A stretch of DNA of 64,000 nucleotides from Desulfobacter vibrioformis DSM 8776 (GTDB lineage: Bacteria; Desulfobacterota; Desulfobacteria; Desulfobacterales; Desulfobacteraceae): contig NZ_JQKJ01000001.1 of assembly GCF_000745975.1 (NCBI RefSeq), positions 336,162-400,161 on the forward strand. Reading direction: 5' to 3'. Under the pieces are notes generated by a model. That model made no database searches, had not been told where the DNA came from, and saw nothing but the letters and a program-made list of their open reading frames with translations. How positions within the stretch are numbered: the first letter of the stretch is position 1; every line of letters begins with the position of its first letter. This document shows positions 18,988 through 27,722 of this stretch, piece after piece. Made by a program: the position numbers and the translations under genes.

Positions 18988-19539
18988 TTGAGTGAAGTTG
19001 CCGGCTGGCTGATTCATAGATCGACGTTGCTCGACCCAGAGGAAAACCCCTCTCGGACGGGAGATGAGGTAGAAAAGGAGCTGGTTGAGTACCTGGACCA
19101 GTTACTTGAGCAAACCAAAGATAATCCGACACTGTTCATGTTCGCAAGCAAGATCCGCAGAACTACTCACAATTACGCCTCCGGCTTGTTTCACACTTAC
19201 GATATACCCGCTTTGCCGAGAACGAACAATGATCGGGAAAGTGAATTCCGTGGACTCAATCAGCGCCTGTTGCGAACAACAGGGCAAAAAGGAGCTACAA
19301 ATCGTATGATCCAGAGTTCGGGAGCGTGGGAATTGATTCCGCGCCCGGGAAGTTTTGAAGAAACGATTAACGCATTATCATCTGTTGATATGGATGAATT
19401 CCGTGAAGAACGACAACGACTTCGCAATCACCGTAGTCGTTTCAAACTCCATACCCGTTCCGGCAAAAAAGTTCGAACAGAGCTGGAAAAATTGACGGCA
19501 CGCTGGCTTGAATTGCCACAGGATAATCAAAAAAGGTGA
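18988..19539 (+). pseudogene. Truncated transposase (C-terminal part)
   Basis: This open frame of 183 codons has no proper start; it opens at a TTG just past unrelated AT-rich sequence. The stretch 'LPRTNNDRESEFRGLNQRLL' and the following basic 'RTTGQKG' resemble the C-terminal catalytic end of DDE transposases (TNND...R...G). The stop codon TGA lies inside the 20-bp terminal repeat at 19535-19554. The left part of the gene and the left terminal repeat are missing, so it is a dead insertion-sequence remnant. I cannot assign the IS family with confidence. Confidence 0.65.
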
Positions 19540-19554
19540 GTTTTGCGGTATTGC
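19535..19554 (+). repeat. Right terminal repeat of truncated insertion sequence
   Basis: GGTGAGTTTTGCGGTATTGC is identical to both ends of the MITE-like element at 17622-17766. The transposase fragment's stop codon is embedded in it. This links the two elements to one family. No matching left end is found near 18960. Confidence 0.8.
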
Positions 19555-19731
19555 GAATTTTAATGTCGGGGTTCTATCATGACTAACCGGCCAAGATAAT
19601 TGTCGCAGAATAATAAAGGAAGTCCTTTAAACTTATTGACACTTCTTGTAAATTTTACCAAGCTGTTAAGTACATATAACGCACTTAAAGGGTTGATAAA
19701 AAAACACAAAAAAACATAAAGAAGAGAAAAC

Positions 19732-19938
19732 ATGGCTTACAAAATCATTTATAAAACTGGCATATCCTTTATTTCAGACGCAAAAACTTTGGTTGAAGCA
19801 AAAAAACAAGCTTCAGAATACGCTGGTTACGGATTCGGTAGTATCTGCATATTAGAGGGTGAGGATAACGATTCTTCCAGTGATCCCATCGCTATAAGAT
19901 TTGAACATGACACTGAATGGATAGAGCCTGAAATATAA
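19732..19938 (+). CDS. Hypothetical small acidic protein (68 residues)
   Basis: I do not recognise this product. It encodes 68 residues, acidic in the second half ('ILEGEDNDSSSDPIAIRFEH'), with no signal peptide or membrane segment. A GAAGAGAAAA stretch before the ATG is a weak ribosome binding site. The codon make-up looks real and is low in GC compared with neighbours. It stands alone between transposon debris and the convergent histidine kinase, so accessory origin is possible. Confidence 0.5.
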   Translation: MAYKIIYKTGISFISDAKTLVEAKKQASEYAGYGFGSICILEGEDNDSSSDPIAIRFEHDTEWIEPEI

Positions 19939-20177
19939 AGCCAACCGCCCCGGTGAATGCCGGAGCATAGTGAAACACAAAACAGACGTGATGTGCAACT
20001 TTATGTATCGACAAGGCCGTAAAATTGTAAATTTTCCGACCGTAAAGATAATTGATAAAGACTGCAACAGTATGAGACAGTATTTTTCGAACCGTCCTGC
20101 TTCTCAGATGCCACAAATCCCTTGTACGCACTGTCTCAATATTAAAAAGTTGCATATCACGTTTATTTGTCAACGCC

Positions 20178-22520
20178 TTATTTATCAAACAATGCTCTCA
20201 TGGTGCTGAGCAGCAGGTGGGTATCCAAAGGCTTTTCAAGAAAGGCCTGAATACCGATGGCCCTGACTTCGGACCAGGTGGTGGTTTCACTATAGCCGGA
20301 GCATAAAATTATCGGCATATTTTTATTTTCCGCTAAAATGGCTTCAGCCAGGGCAATACCGGTCATATGGGGCATGGTCATATCGGTAATCACCATATCA
20401 AAGCTTATGTTTCCTTTCTGATAGGCATCCAGGGCGCTTTTTCCGTTATTAAACGGGTGGACCGAATAACCGAACCTATTAAGCAGCTCTTCAATTAAAG
20501 CCAGAATGTCGGGCTCGTCATCCACGACCATGATGGTTTCTTTGCCTGGTTTCAGAGATGCATCACTTCCTGTGTGACTGCCTGCTGCTGAACCCCTTTT
20601 CGTTACGACCGGCAGGTAGACGAAAAATGAGGTTCCGTGTTCCGCAATATTTTCAACGCAGAAAAGGCCTTTATGGTCTTCGACAATGGCCCTGACCAGG
20701 GCAAGCCCTAACTCCGTATCCCGGTCCATCTCTTTGCTTGTAAAATAGGGATCAAATGCCTTTTCAATGGCTTTGGGGGGCATCCCTTTGCCGGTATCTT
20801 TTACCATCAGGTTTAAAAAGGGTCCGGGCCGGAAATAGTCTTTATTTTGATGTGCCGGCGCAATCTGATCAACTGTGGATAGGCTCACCGTCAAAGTCCC
20901 ACCGGATGTCGTCATGGCATGATAGGCGTTTGTACACAGGTTCATGATCATCTGATGCATCTGGGTGGGGTCTGCATTAACCATATCTCTGGTTTCCACC
21001 CGGGTTACTATTTCAATGGTGGTGGGTATGGAAGACCTGAGAAGTTTAAGTGCCTCTTTAACCACAAGGTAGAGCTTTAGCGGACTCTTTTGGTTCTTTG
21101 CCTGGCGGTTGAAGGTCAGAATCTGTTTAACAAGGTCAGATGCGCGCTGGGCCCCTTTGATGATCTGATTCATGTGATTGTTCAATTTTTCATGGTTATT
21201 CAGGTTCATCTGGGCTAGTTGGGCATAACCGAAAATGCTGGATAGAATATTATTGAAATCATGGGCAATCCCACCGGCCAGGGCACCGATGGCTTCCATT
21301 TTCTGTGCCTTTTGTAATTGGATAAGAAGCTTGCGACGTTCTTTGTCTGCACATTTTATTTCAGTGATATCTCTGCTTTCAGCAACAATGAACTCAACAT
21401 GTTTGTCGCTGCATACAGGTTTCAGGGATATCTCAACTTCCTTTATCTGTTCGTCCCCATCGACAATGGCGGTCTCTATGCGGGCGGTTTTCCCAAGGGC
21501 CGCACGTTCCACAGCCTGTTTAATTTCCTGCCGGCATTTTTCATCATGCCGGCACCAGGGACTGTCCCAATACGGTTTATACAGAACATCAGTTTCCGTA
21601 CATTGGGAAAATGCAAGTTGGTTTTCATTTACATCTTCTATGATTCCATCGGGCGAAATAATAGAGATCAACTGAAACGACAGGTTAAAAAGTACCTGGC
21701 GCTTCAACTCCTTTGACTTAAGGGTATCCTGGGTTGCAATCGTTTTTTGGCTCGGGTCATTCAGCTGGTCATGATCTTTTTCCATACGGGTCATGAATGA
21801 ATTAAAATGCCGGGCAAGACTTCCAACCTCATCCTGGGCATTATAGTTCAGGCGAATGCTGTAATCGCCTGCTTCACTGTTGTCCAGAATATGTGTAAAA
21901 TTTTCAATGGGTTTGGTGACGGATCGTGACAACAGATAGGTCAAGACCACAAAAGCCAGAAGAAAAAATAAAATATCCAGGGTAATTAATGTGGAGAATG
22001 TGCTTAAGGGGGTGTAGATGTCATCCACATAGCTTGCTGCACCAATGATCCACTTGTATTGGGGAAGATATCTGAAAATAACCAGTTGCTCCCCGGGACG
22101 GGTGTCCGGTACAGATAACCCAAACGTTTTTATTTTTCCCGATTTTTCGTTAAGTATTTTTTGAATAACGGCGGAAAACGCTTGGGGCTGGGCCAGCAGA
22201 TTTTTTCCCTGGAGAAAGGGGTGCATGACCGCGTTCCCTTTTTCATCAACGATAAAGGCATAGCCGTTGTTCCGGAATTTGAATTTTGTAATGGCTTTGA
22301 ACCTGTTTTTTATACCGATGTCTGCCGTTATCTGGATAAGATCCTTGAGAAATGTGACGCTTTGATTCAGCTCCTTTTCAATGCCGGCGTCAATCAGGTT
22401 TCGACTTTGAACAAAGATCAGTGCGTTGGAAATGAGAATTAATGGCACAAAAACAATGAGGAAAGAAAAAAGCAGTTGATTCCTGAACGTAAGATTTTGA
22501 ATTTTGGGTAATGTGATCAA
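20178..22520 (-). CDS. Membrane hybrid sensor histidine kinase (Cache-HAMP-PAS-HisKA-HATPase-REC)
   Basis: This 780-residue sensor kinase has a transmembrane helix at about 17-37, a periplasmic single-Cache-like region (about 40-170, 'FRNNGYAFIVDEKGNAVMHP'), and a second helix at about 178-198. A HAMP linker, a PAS region around 285-390, and the phospho-acceptor H box 'IGALAGGIAHDFNNIL' with His420 follow. The HATPase domain has DTGKGMPP and GLALV, and a C-terminal receiver begins 'MVVDDEPDILALIEELLNRF' with its acceptor Asp in VITDMTMPH. No separate response regulator lies next to it. The ligand is unknown. Confidence 0.93.
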   Translation of the reverse strand: MITLPKIQNLTFRNQLLFSFLIVFVPLILISNALIFVQSRNLIDAGIEKELNQSVTFLKDLIQITADIGIKNRFKAITKFKFRNNGYAFIVDEKGNAVMHPFLQGKNLLAQPQAFSAVIQKILNEKSGKIKTFGLSVPDTRPGEQLVIFRYLPQYKWIIGAASYVDDIYTPLSTFSTLITLDILFFLLAFVVLTYLLSRSVTKPIENFTHILDNSEAGDYSIRLNYNAQDEVGSLARHFNSFMTRMEKDHDQLNDPSQKTIATQDTLKSKELKRQVLFNLSFQLISIISPDGIIEDVNENQLAFSQCTETDVLYKPYWDSPWCRHDEKCRQEIKQAVERAALGKTARIETAIVDGDEQIKEVEISLKPVCSDKHVEFIVAESRDITEIKCADKERRKLLIQLQKAQKMEAIGALAGGIAHDFNNILSSIFGYAQLAQMNLNNHEKLNNHMNQIIKGAQRASDLVKQILTFNRQAKNQKSPLKLYLVVKEALKLLRSSIPTTIEIVTRVETRDMVNADPTQMHQMIMNLCTNAYHAMTTSGGTLTVSLSTVDQIAPAHQNKDYFRPGPFLNLMVKDTGKGMPPKAIEKAFDPYFTSKEMDRDTELGLALVRAIVEDHKGLFCVENIAEHGTSFFVYLPVVTKRGSAAGSHTGSDASLKPGKETIMVVDDEPDILALIEELLNRFGYSVHPFNNGKSALDAYQKGNISFDMVITDMTMPHMTGIALAEAILAENKNMPIILCSGYSETTTWSEVRAIGIQAFLEKPLDTHLLLSTMRALFDK

Positions 22521-22682
22521 TGGTCGTGGAGAATCCCTTGGACTGAATTATCGCATTATGGGAAAAGTCTAATATAAACTTGCGTAAAAAGCCATAAAAA
22601 ATGGAAAAGAAAAATTCTCCGCTCCAGCGCTCCAGGAAGAGGGAGGAAACAAATAGGGCGCAAGTAGCCCCCAAAAGATCCT

Positions 22683-23756
22683 TTATGCGCGTTTCTTTTT
22701 TGCGGCTTTATGCTGGTACATTTTTGAATCGGCTGTTTTAATCAGTCCGGGTGGATTAGACACTCCTTTATCGGACAGGCTGGCGATGCCATGGCTGATC
22801 CGGATGTTAAACGTATATCCACCGGAAATCAGCGGATGGGTTTCAAAATGCTCATTCACCCGTTTGATGAGTTGCTCGGCACGTTCTTTTTTTGTGGATG
22901 GTAAAAGAACGACAAATTCATCCCCGGCAAGCCGGGCCACGATATCCTGTTTCCGTTTCAGGCTGCCCAGGGTGTCTGCAAGAAAGCACAGGGCTTCATC
23001 ACCGATGCTGTGCCCTGCAGTATCGTTAATGGTTTTAAAATCATCAAAATCAAGGAAAATAAGTGACAGTTCGCTATCATAACGTTTTGCCCGTGAAAAT
23101 TCCCGGTCAAGTATGCGCTCAAAAACGCCCCGGTTAAACAGGCCTGTCAAAGGGTCATGATAGGCCAGAAATTTTAGCTTTTCATGGGCCGCGACATTGG
23201 ACAGGCACAGAGATACTTTCTGGGCCAGCTGCTCCAGAAGAGAGGTGTCAATACCGGGTTCAAACCGGCGAATGTCGACATCTGCCAGGTTAATACTGCC
23301 CACAAGTTTTCCATCCAGGGTTATTGGGGCGATGGCAAGGGACCCTATGGGTTGGGTTTGGCTATCGGGCATCAGATCTTTGAAAAATGTTAAATTCCTG
23401 TTGCTCAGTACGGGTTTTTGGTCCTTGATAATGAAAATAAAACGTTCCTGGGCCACAAAAGCAATCGCTGATTTCAGGGCCGCGGATTCATTTCTGGCCC
23501 TGAGCTGCTCACAAATACTGCTTTCCCGGATAATAGAAAGCCAGATATACGGTATGCTGAATTTGTCTGCAATTTGGAACAAAAGTCGTTCAAAAAAATC
23601 TTCAAAGTTCAGGATGCTTAGAATGCTGATCTCAATCTCGTTGAACTTTCTGGCTATTTCCTCATTTTTTTTAAGTTGATCTATCAGATATCGCGGTATT
23701 TCCATTTTGCATAAATTCCAAAATTGAGGCTTGCCTGAATGTATTATCATTCCCAT
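22683..23756 (-). CDS. Diguanylate cyclase with N-terminal GAF/DUF484-like domain
   Basis: This 357-residue protein has a GAF-like sensory part (residues about 38-190) and a GGDEF domain (about 200-350) that should make cyclic di-GMP. The active-site motif is AGDEF at 277-281, a permitted variant of GGDEF. An inhibitory site RxxD (RKQD, 268-271) stands exactly five residues before it, so product inhibition is expected. There is no membrane segment. An internal ATG (residue 18, MEIPRYLIDQ) may be the true start, as neither has a clear ribosome binding site. It is upstream of the hybrid kinase on the same strand with a 162-base gap. Confidence 0.92.
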   Translation of the reverse strand: MGMIIHSGKPQFWNLCKMEIPRYLIDQLKKNEEIARKFNEIEISILSILNFEDFFERLLFQIADKFSIPYIWLSIIRESSICEQLRARNESAALKSAIAFVAQERFIFIIKDQKPVLSNRNLTFFKDLMPDSQTQPIGSLAIAPITLDGKLVGSINLADVDIRRFEPGIDTSLLEQLAQKVSLCLSNVAAHEKLKFLAYHDPLTGLFNRGVFERILDREFSRAKRYDSELSLIFLDFDDFKTINDTAGHSIGDEALCFLADTLGSLKRKQDIVARLAGDEFVVLLPSTKKERAEQLIKRVNEHFETHPLISGGYTFNIRISHGIASLSDKGVSNPPGLIKTADSKMYQHKAAKKKRA

Positions 23757-23852
23757 TTAATGGGCATTTGCCATAAAGTCAATAGAATTTTGAAATTCGC
23801 TGAAGGTGCCGGGGCATGCGTCACACACGGTTGGCGGGCGCGTTTCTATTCT

Positions 23853-24836
23853 TTATCCGCCAATGGATGCCATATGATTCAACGGCACATCCCGGGCAGT
23901 TCTCTTTTTTAAGTTATGGCATAACGGCTTGTCCCTCAGGGCTGTGACCATAATCTGTTTTAGCGCCTGATCATCGGCACCGTTGCGCAGGGAGGTGAGA
24001 ATATCGGTTTCATTGTTTCTCAGCAGACAGGGCCTGAGGGTTCCCCGGGAGGTCAGGCGCAATCTGTTGCAGTCACTGCAGAAATGAGAACTGACCGGTG
24101 CGATGAACCCTAAAATCCCCGGGGCCCCGGCCAGTCTGAACGGTTTTGCAGGTCCGTCATTGGGCCCTTTAGGGACTGCTGTCAAAGGCCCATGGGCGTC
24201 AATGATCATATCTTTAATGTCCCGGGCCAGGATCTGCCGGTCTGTATTCACATCTGTGCCCCCCATGGGCATGTATTCAATGAACCGGACATGGAAGGGG
24301 TATACCCGGGTCAGTCCGGCAATGGCCTGGATTTCATCATCATTGAATCCTCTCAGTGCCACGGTATTGATTTTTATGGGTGACATACCCAGATCATGGG
24401 CAGCCATGATGCTGTCCCAAACCCTTTGGAAGCGGTCCCGTTGGGTAATCCGGATGAATTTTTCCGGCATAAGGGTGTCCAGGCTGAAGTTGAGCCTTTG
24501 GATACCCATATCCATCAACTCTTTCAGCTTATCCCGGTCCAGACGGGAGCCGTTGGTGGTAATGGAGATATCTTTTAACTGGGGAATGCGGCATAACCGG
24601 CGGATAAAGGAGAAAATACCCTTTCTGACAAAAGGCTCTCCGCCGGTGACCCGGACCTTGGTGATGCCCATGTCACAGCCGATGCGGACGAGCCTTAATA
24701 TCTCTTCATACCGGGCAATTCTGTCATGGGCAATGGCCTTGAATGATGCTGCCGGAGTACAATACCTGCACCTGAAATTACACCGGTCCGTAACAGAAAT
24801 TCTCAGATAATTGATGTTTCTGGCCCCGGCAATCAT
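23853..24836 (-). CDS. moaA: GTP 3',8-cyclase (molybdenum cofactor biosynthesis)
   Basis: MoaA, 327 residues, is a radical SAM enzyme that converts GTP to 3',8-cyclo-7,8-dihydro-GTP, the first step of molybdopterin synthesis. The N-terminal cluster ligands are Cys19, Cys23 and Cys26 in RCNFRCRYC. The C-terminal second cluster is in 'HFCSDCNRLRLTSRGTLRPC', and the essential C-terminal Gly-Gly is present. It lies eight bases after cobA-hemD on the same strand and probably shares its transcript; moaC and the other moa genes are not here. Confidence 0.96.
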   Translation of the reverse strand: MIAGARNINYLRISVTDRCNFRCRYCTPAASFKAIAHDRIARYEEILRLVRIGCDMGITKVRVTGGEPFVRKGIFSFIRRLCRIPQLKDISITTNGSRLDRDKLKELMDMGIQRLNFSLDTLMPEKFIRITQRDRFQRVWDSIMAAHDLGMSPIKINTVALRGFNDDEIQAIAGLTRVYPFHVRFIEYMPMGGTDVNTDRQILARDIKDMIIDAHGPLTAVPKGPNDGPAKPFRLAGAPGILGFIAPVSSHFCSDCNRLRLTSRGTLRPCLLRNNETDILTSLRNGADDQALKQIMVTALRDKPLCHNLKKRTARDVPLNHMASIGG

Positions 24837-24844
24837 GGTGCGCT

Positions 24845-26395
24845 TTAATTTTTTGAAACACCGGACAAAGGGGTTTCATAATATTCGAGCAGTGCGTCAA
24901 TCAGACCGTCAATGGTAAAAGGGTCCGCCTCAATATCCGGTGCAAGCCCTTTGGCCCGGATCGTGTCCGATGTGATGGGGCCGATGCTTGCAAGGGTTAC
25001 GCCTTCAAGCAGGGCAGGGGCGTTCTCTCCTTCAAGCAAGGTCAGAAAATTGGTTACAGTGGAAGAAGAGGTAAAGGTCACTGCGTCTATATCTTTGGCC
25101 TTAAGCATATCAATGAGAAGGTCTTTTTCCTCATCTGCCAGCCGGGTTTCATAGGCGGTGACCTCATCCACCAGGGCGCCCATGCGTGTCAGTTCCTCGG
25201 GCAGGATGGTGCGGGCTTTTTTGGCCCGGGGCAGCAATACCTTTTTGCCGGTCATATCAAGGTCTGAAAATGCATCTACAACAGATTCCGCCCGGTAGGT
25301 TTCGGGCAGAATATCGGAAATGATGCCATAGTCTGCCAGGCGTTCTTTGGTCACAGGGCCGATGCAGGCAAATTTAAGATGTCCCAGGGCACGGACATCC
25401 TTTCCCTTTTCAAAAAGGGTATCAAAGAAAAATTTTACCCCGTTCACCGAGGTCAGCACCAGCCAGTCATACTGGTCCAGGTGATCAATGGCCGTTTCCA
25501 ACGGGCGTTTGTCTTCAGGCGGTGCGATTTTAATGGTGGGGATTTCTATGCACTGGGCACCCAGGCGGCCAAGCGAGGCCACAAGGCCGGATGCCTGGGC
25601 CCGGGCCCGGGTAATTACAATTTTTTTCCCGAACAGGGGCGTTCGGTCAAACCAGGCCAGTTCATCCCGCAAAGAGACCACATGCCCCACCACAATGATG
25701 GCCGGGGATTTCAGTCCGGCTTTTTCAACGGCATCAACAATGGTGGCCAGGGTGCCGGTCACGGTCTGCTGGCGGGTGGTGGTGCCCCAGCGCACCAGGG
25801 CCACAGGCGTATCCGGCGGTTTGCCGTGTCCCATCAGTTTTGTGACGATATTGGACAGGTTTTTGACCCCCATCAGAAAGACAAGGGTGGCGTCGGATTT
25901 GGCAAAGATGTCCCACTGCATCCGGGACTCTTTTTTATCGGGCCGTTCGTGACCGGTAATAAAGGAGACAAAGGAGGTGTGGTCCCTGTGGGTCACCGGG
26001 ATCCCGGCATAGGCCGGGGCCGCCACAGCAGATGTGACACCGGGTATCACCTCATAGTTAATGCCATAGGACAACAGCTCCTGGGCCTCTTCCCCGCCAC
26101 GGCCGAAAACAAAGGGATCGCCGCCCTTGAGGCGGGCTACGTTTTTGCCTTCCCTGGCCTTGTCCACCAGCAGCAGGTTGATTTTGTCCTGGGTCAGGGT
26201 ATGGTCCCCGCCTTTTTTCCCCACGTAGATAATTTCAGCGTCTTTTCCGGCATATCCAAGCAGAGAGGGGGATGCCAGGTAATCATAAACCACCACATCC
26301 GCCGCTTGAATACACTCTTTTGCCTTTACGGTGATAAGCCCGGGATCTCCCGGGCCTGCACCAATCAGATAAACTTTGCCCCGGGGTTGTGTCAT
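24845..26395 (-). CDS. cobA-hemD: Uroporphyrinogen-III C-methyltransferase / uroporphyrinogen-III synthase fusion
   Basis: This 516-residue fusion joins CobA (residues about 5-245) and HemD (about 255-510). CobA is shown by 'KVYLIGAGPGDPGLITVKAK', 'VARLKGGDPFVFGRGGEEA' and 'PGVTSAVAAPAYAGIPVTHR'. HemD closes the tetrapyrrole ring to uroporphyrinogen III, and CobA methylates it to precorrin-2, leading to siroheme, B12 and the alternative siroheme route to heme. Such fusions are common in clostridia and deltaproteobacteria. It overlaps hemC by four bases (ATGA), so the two are translationally coupled. Confidence 0.95.
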   Translation of the reverse strand: MTQPRGKVYLIGAGPGDPGLITVKAKECIQAADVVVYDYLASPSLLGYAGKDAEIIYVGKKGGDHTLTQDKINLLLVDKAREGKNVARLKGGDPFVFGRGGEEAQELLSYGINYEVIPGVTSAVAAPAYAGIPVTHRDHTSFVSFITGHERPDKKESRMQWDIFAKSDATLVFLMGVKNLSNIVTKLMGHGKPPDTPVALVRWGTTTRQQTVTGTLATIVDAVEKAGLKSPAIIVVGHVVSLRDELAWFDRTPLFGKKIVITRARAQASGLVASLGRLGAQCIEIPTIKIAPPEDKRPLETAIDHLDQYDWLVLTSVNGVKFFFDTLFEKGKDVRALGHLKFACIGPVTKERLADYGIISDILPETYRAESVVDAFSDLDMTGKKVLLPRAKKARTILPEELTRMGALVDEVTAYETRLADEEKDLLIDMLKAKDIDAVTFTSSSTVTNFLTLLEGENAPALLEGVTLASIGPITSDTIRAKGLAPDIEADPFTIDGLIDALLEYYETPLSGVSKN

Positions 26396-27318
26396 GGGAT
26401 ATTCAGTGCCTCCAATATGCGTTGTCCGCCTTGATCAAGAACAAGTTTTGCCAGTTCCCGGCCTTTTTCAGCCACCTGTTCAGGGGTTGATTCCATGGTT
26501 TCTTTAATTAAGAATTCGCCGTCCTCGGATGCCACCACCGCAGTCAGTATTACCCGGCTGTCCCGGATTTTACCGAAACAGGCCACAGGGATATGGCAAC
26601 TGCCTTCGATCTCTTTGAGAAATGCCCGTTCTCCGGTCACACAGATCCGTGTGGGGCCATGGTCCAGGACCGATAAAATATCTGCCATGTCCGGATCATT
26701 TTCCCGGGTTTCAATGCAAAGCGCGCCCTGGCCAACAGCCGGCACCATGTCGGTTTCAGCAAGGTACTCGGTGATCTCTTTGCCCTGGCTCAGACGTTCA
26801 AGCCCGGCAGCCGCCAGAACAATTGCCGCATATTCACCGGACTTAAGTTTTTTAAGCCGGGTATTCAGATTACCCCGGATGGATTTGATTTCAAGATCCG
26901 GGCGCAGATGTTTAAGCTGGGAGCCCCGGCGAAGGCTGGATGTGCCGATGACCGCACCCTGGGGGTAATCTTTGAAAAGCTGCCCCCGGGAGGATATGAG
27001 CACATCAAAGGGATTGGCCCGTTCCGGTATGGCCCCGATAATCAGTCCCCGGGGCAGTTCGCCCGGCATATCCTTCATGGAGTGAACGGCCAGGTCAATA
27101 CTGCCGTCTAACAGCGCGGCTTCGATCTCTTTGACAAAAAGGCCTTTGCCTCCCACCATGGCAAGGGGGCGGTCTGTTATCCGGTCTCCCGTGGTCTTGA
27201 TAGTTTTTATATCAACACGGATGTCCGGAAATGCTGTTTCAATGTGCTGTTTTACATGGTTGGCCTGCCACAGGGCCAGTGTACTTCCCCGGGTGCCAAT
27301 GCAGATATTTGATTTCAT
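26392..27318 (-). CDS. hemC: Hydroxymethylbilane synthase (porphobilinogen deaminase)
   Basis: HemC links four porphobilinogens into hydroxymethylbilane. I place the start at the ATG at 27318 (MKSNICIGTRGSTLALWQAN, 308 residues). The longer open frame upstream runs antiparallel-frame through the neighbouring zinc-ribbon gene and has no family similarity. The catalytic Asp83 is in VHSMKDMP, and the dipyrromethane-binding Cys241 is in IEGSC, where many homologues have GGC. It is two bases after the fmdB-like gene and overlaps cobA-hemD by four bases, so coupled translation is likely. Confidence 0.96.
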   Translation of the reverse strand: MKSNICIGTRGSTLALWQANHVKQHIETAFPDIRVDIKTIKTTGDRITDRPLAMVGGKGLFVKEIEAALLDGSIDLAVHSMKDMPGELPRGLIIGAIPERANPFDVLISSRGQLFKDYPQGAVIGTSSLRRGSQLKHLRPDLEIKSIRGNLNTRLKKLKSGEYAAIVLAAAGLERLSQGKEITEYLAETDMVPAVGQGALCIETRENDPDMADILSVLDHGPTRICVTGERAFLKEIEGSCHIPVACFGKIRDSRVILTAVVASEDGEFLIKETMESTPEQVAEKGRELAKLVLDQGGQRILEALNIP

Positions 27319-27320
27319 AT

Positions 27321-27575
27321 TCACCCGATTGTTGCGCTGGTGCTGCAGGAACTGCAATTTGTTGAGGTGCAGCCGGCACAGCCTGAACTGCCCGCTGATG
27401 TGGTTGTCTGAACTTGGCCGCCTGGGCCTGTGGATTTGGAGACAAATCCGCATTTTGACATGAGTCGTGCCAGGTCTTCGCTGCTGCATGCCGGGCATTG
27501 GGGTGTATCACTGCCCATTACCAGGGTTTCAAAATTTTTACCGCAGGCGTTGCAGGTATATTCATAAATCGGCAT
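27321..27575 (-). CDS. FmdB-family zinc ribbon protein
   Basis: This 84-residue protein begins MPIYEYTCNACGKNFETLV and has a second pair CPAC about 14 residues on, a rubredoxin-like zinc ribbon of the FmdB regulatory family. The C-terminal tail is low-complexity with further cysteines (CAGC, CSSC). Function in this family is poorly defined. It is the first gene of a likely operon with hemC, cobA-hemD and moaA. The weak ribosome binding site of hemC suggests coupling to this gene. Confidence 0.88.
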   Translation of the reverse strand: MPIYEYTCNACGKNFETLVMGSDTPQCPACSSEDLARLMSKCGFVSKSTGPGGQVQTTTSAGSSGCAGCTSTNCSSCSTSATIG

Positions 27576-27722
27576 TCTTCCGCCCCTTTTTATTGGTTTA
27601 CAGTTAGAAATAACACTCCAATATAAGGATATAGCGCTTATTTTTCAAGGCCATGATTCAATTTGTATTATTGCCGGACCGTATTATGGAAGGCTGCAAT
27701 GGTCAGGGTGGGGGACTGCTGT

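Noticed and set aside
25379..26434. A 351-codon open frame on the plus strand opposite cobA-hemD
   Set aside because: It is antisense to a well-supported gene, is glycine/histidine rich without domains, and arises from GC-rich third positions of the real gene.
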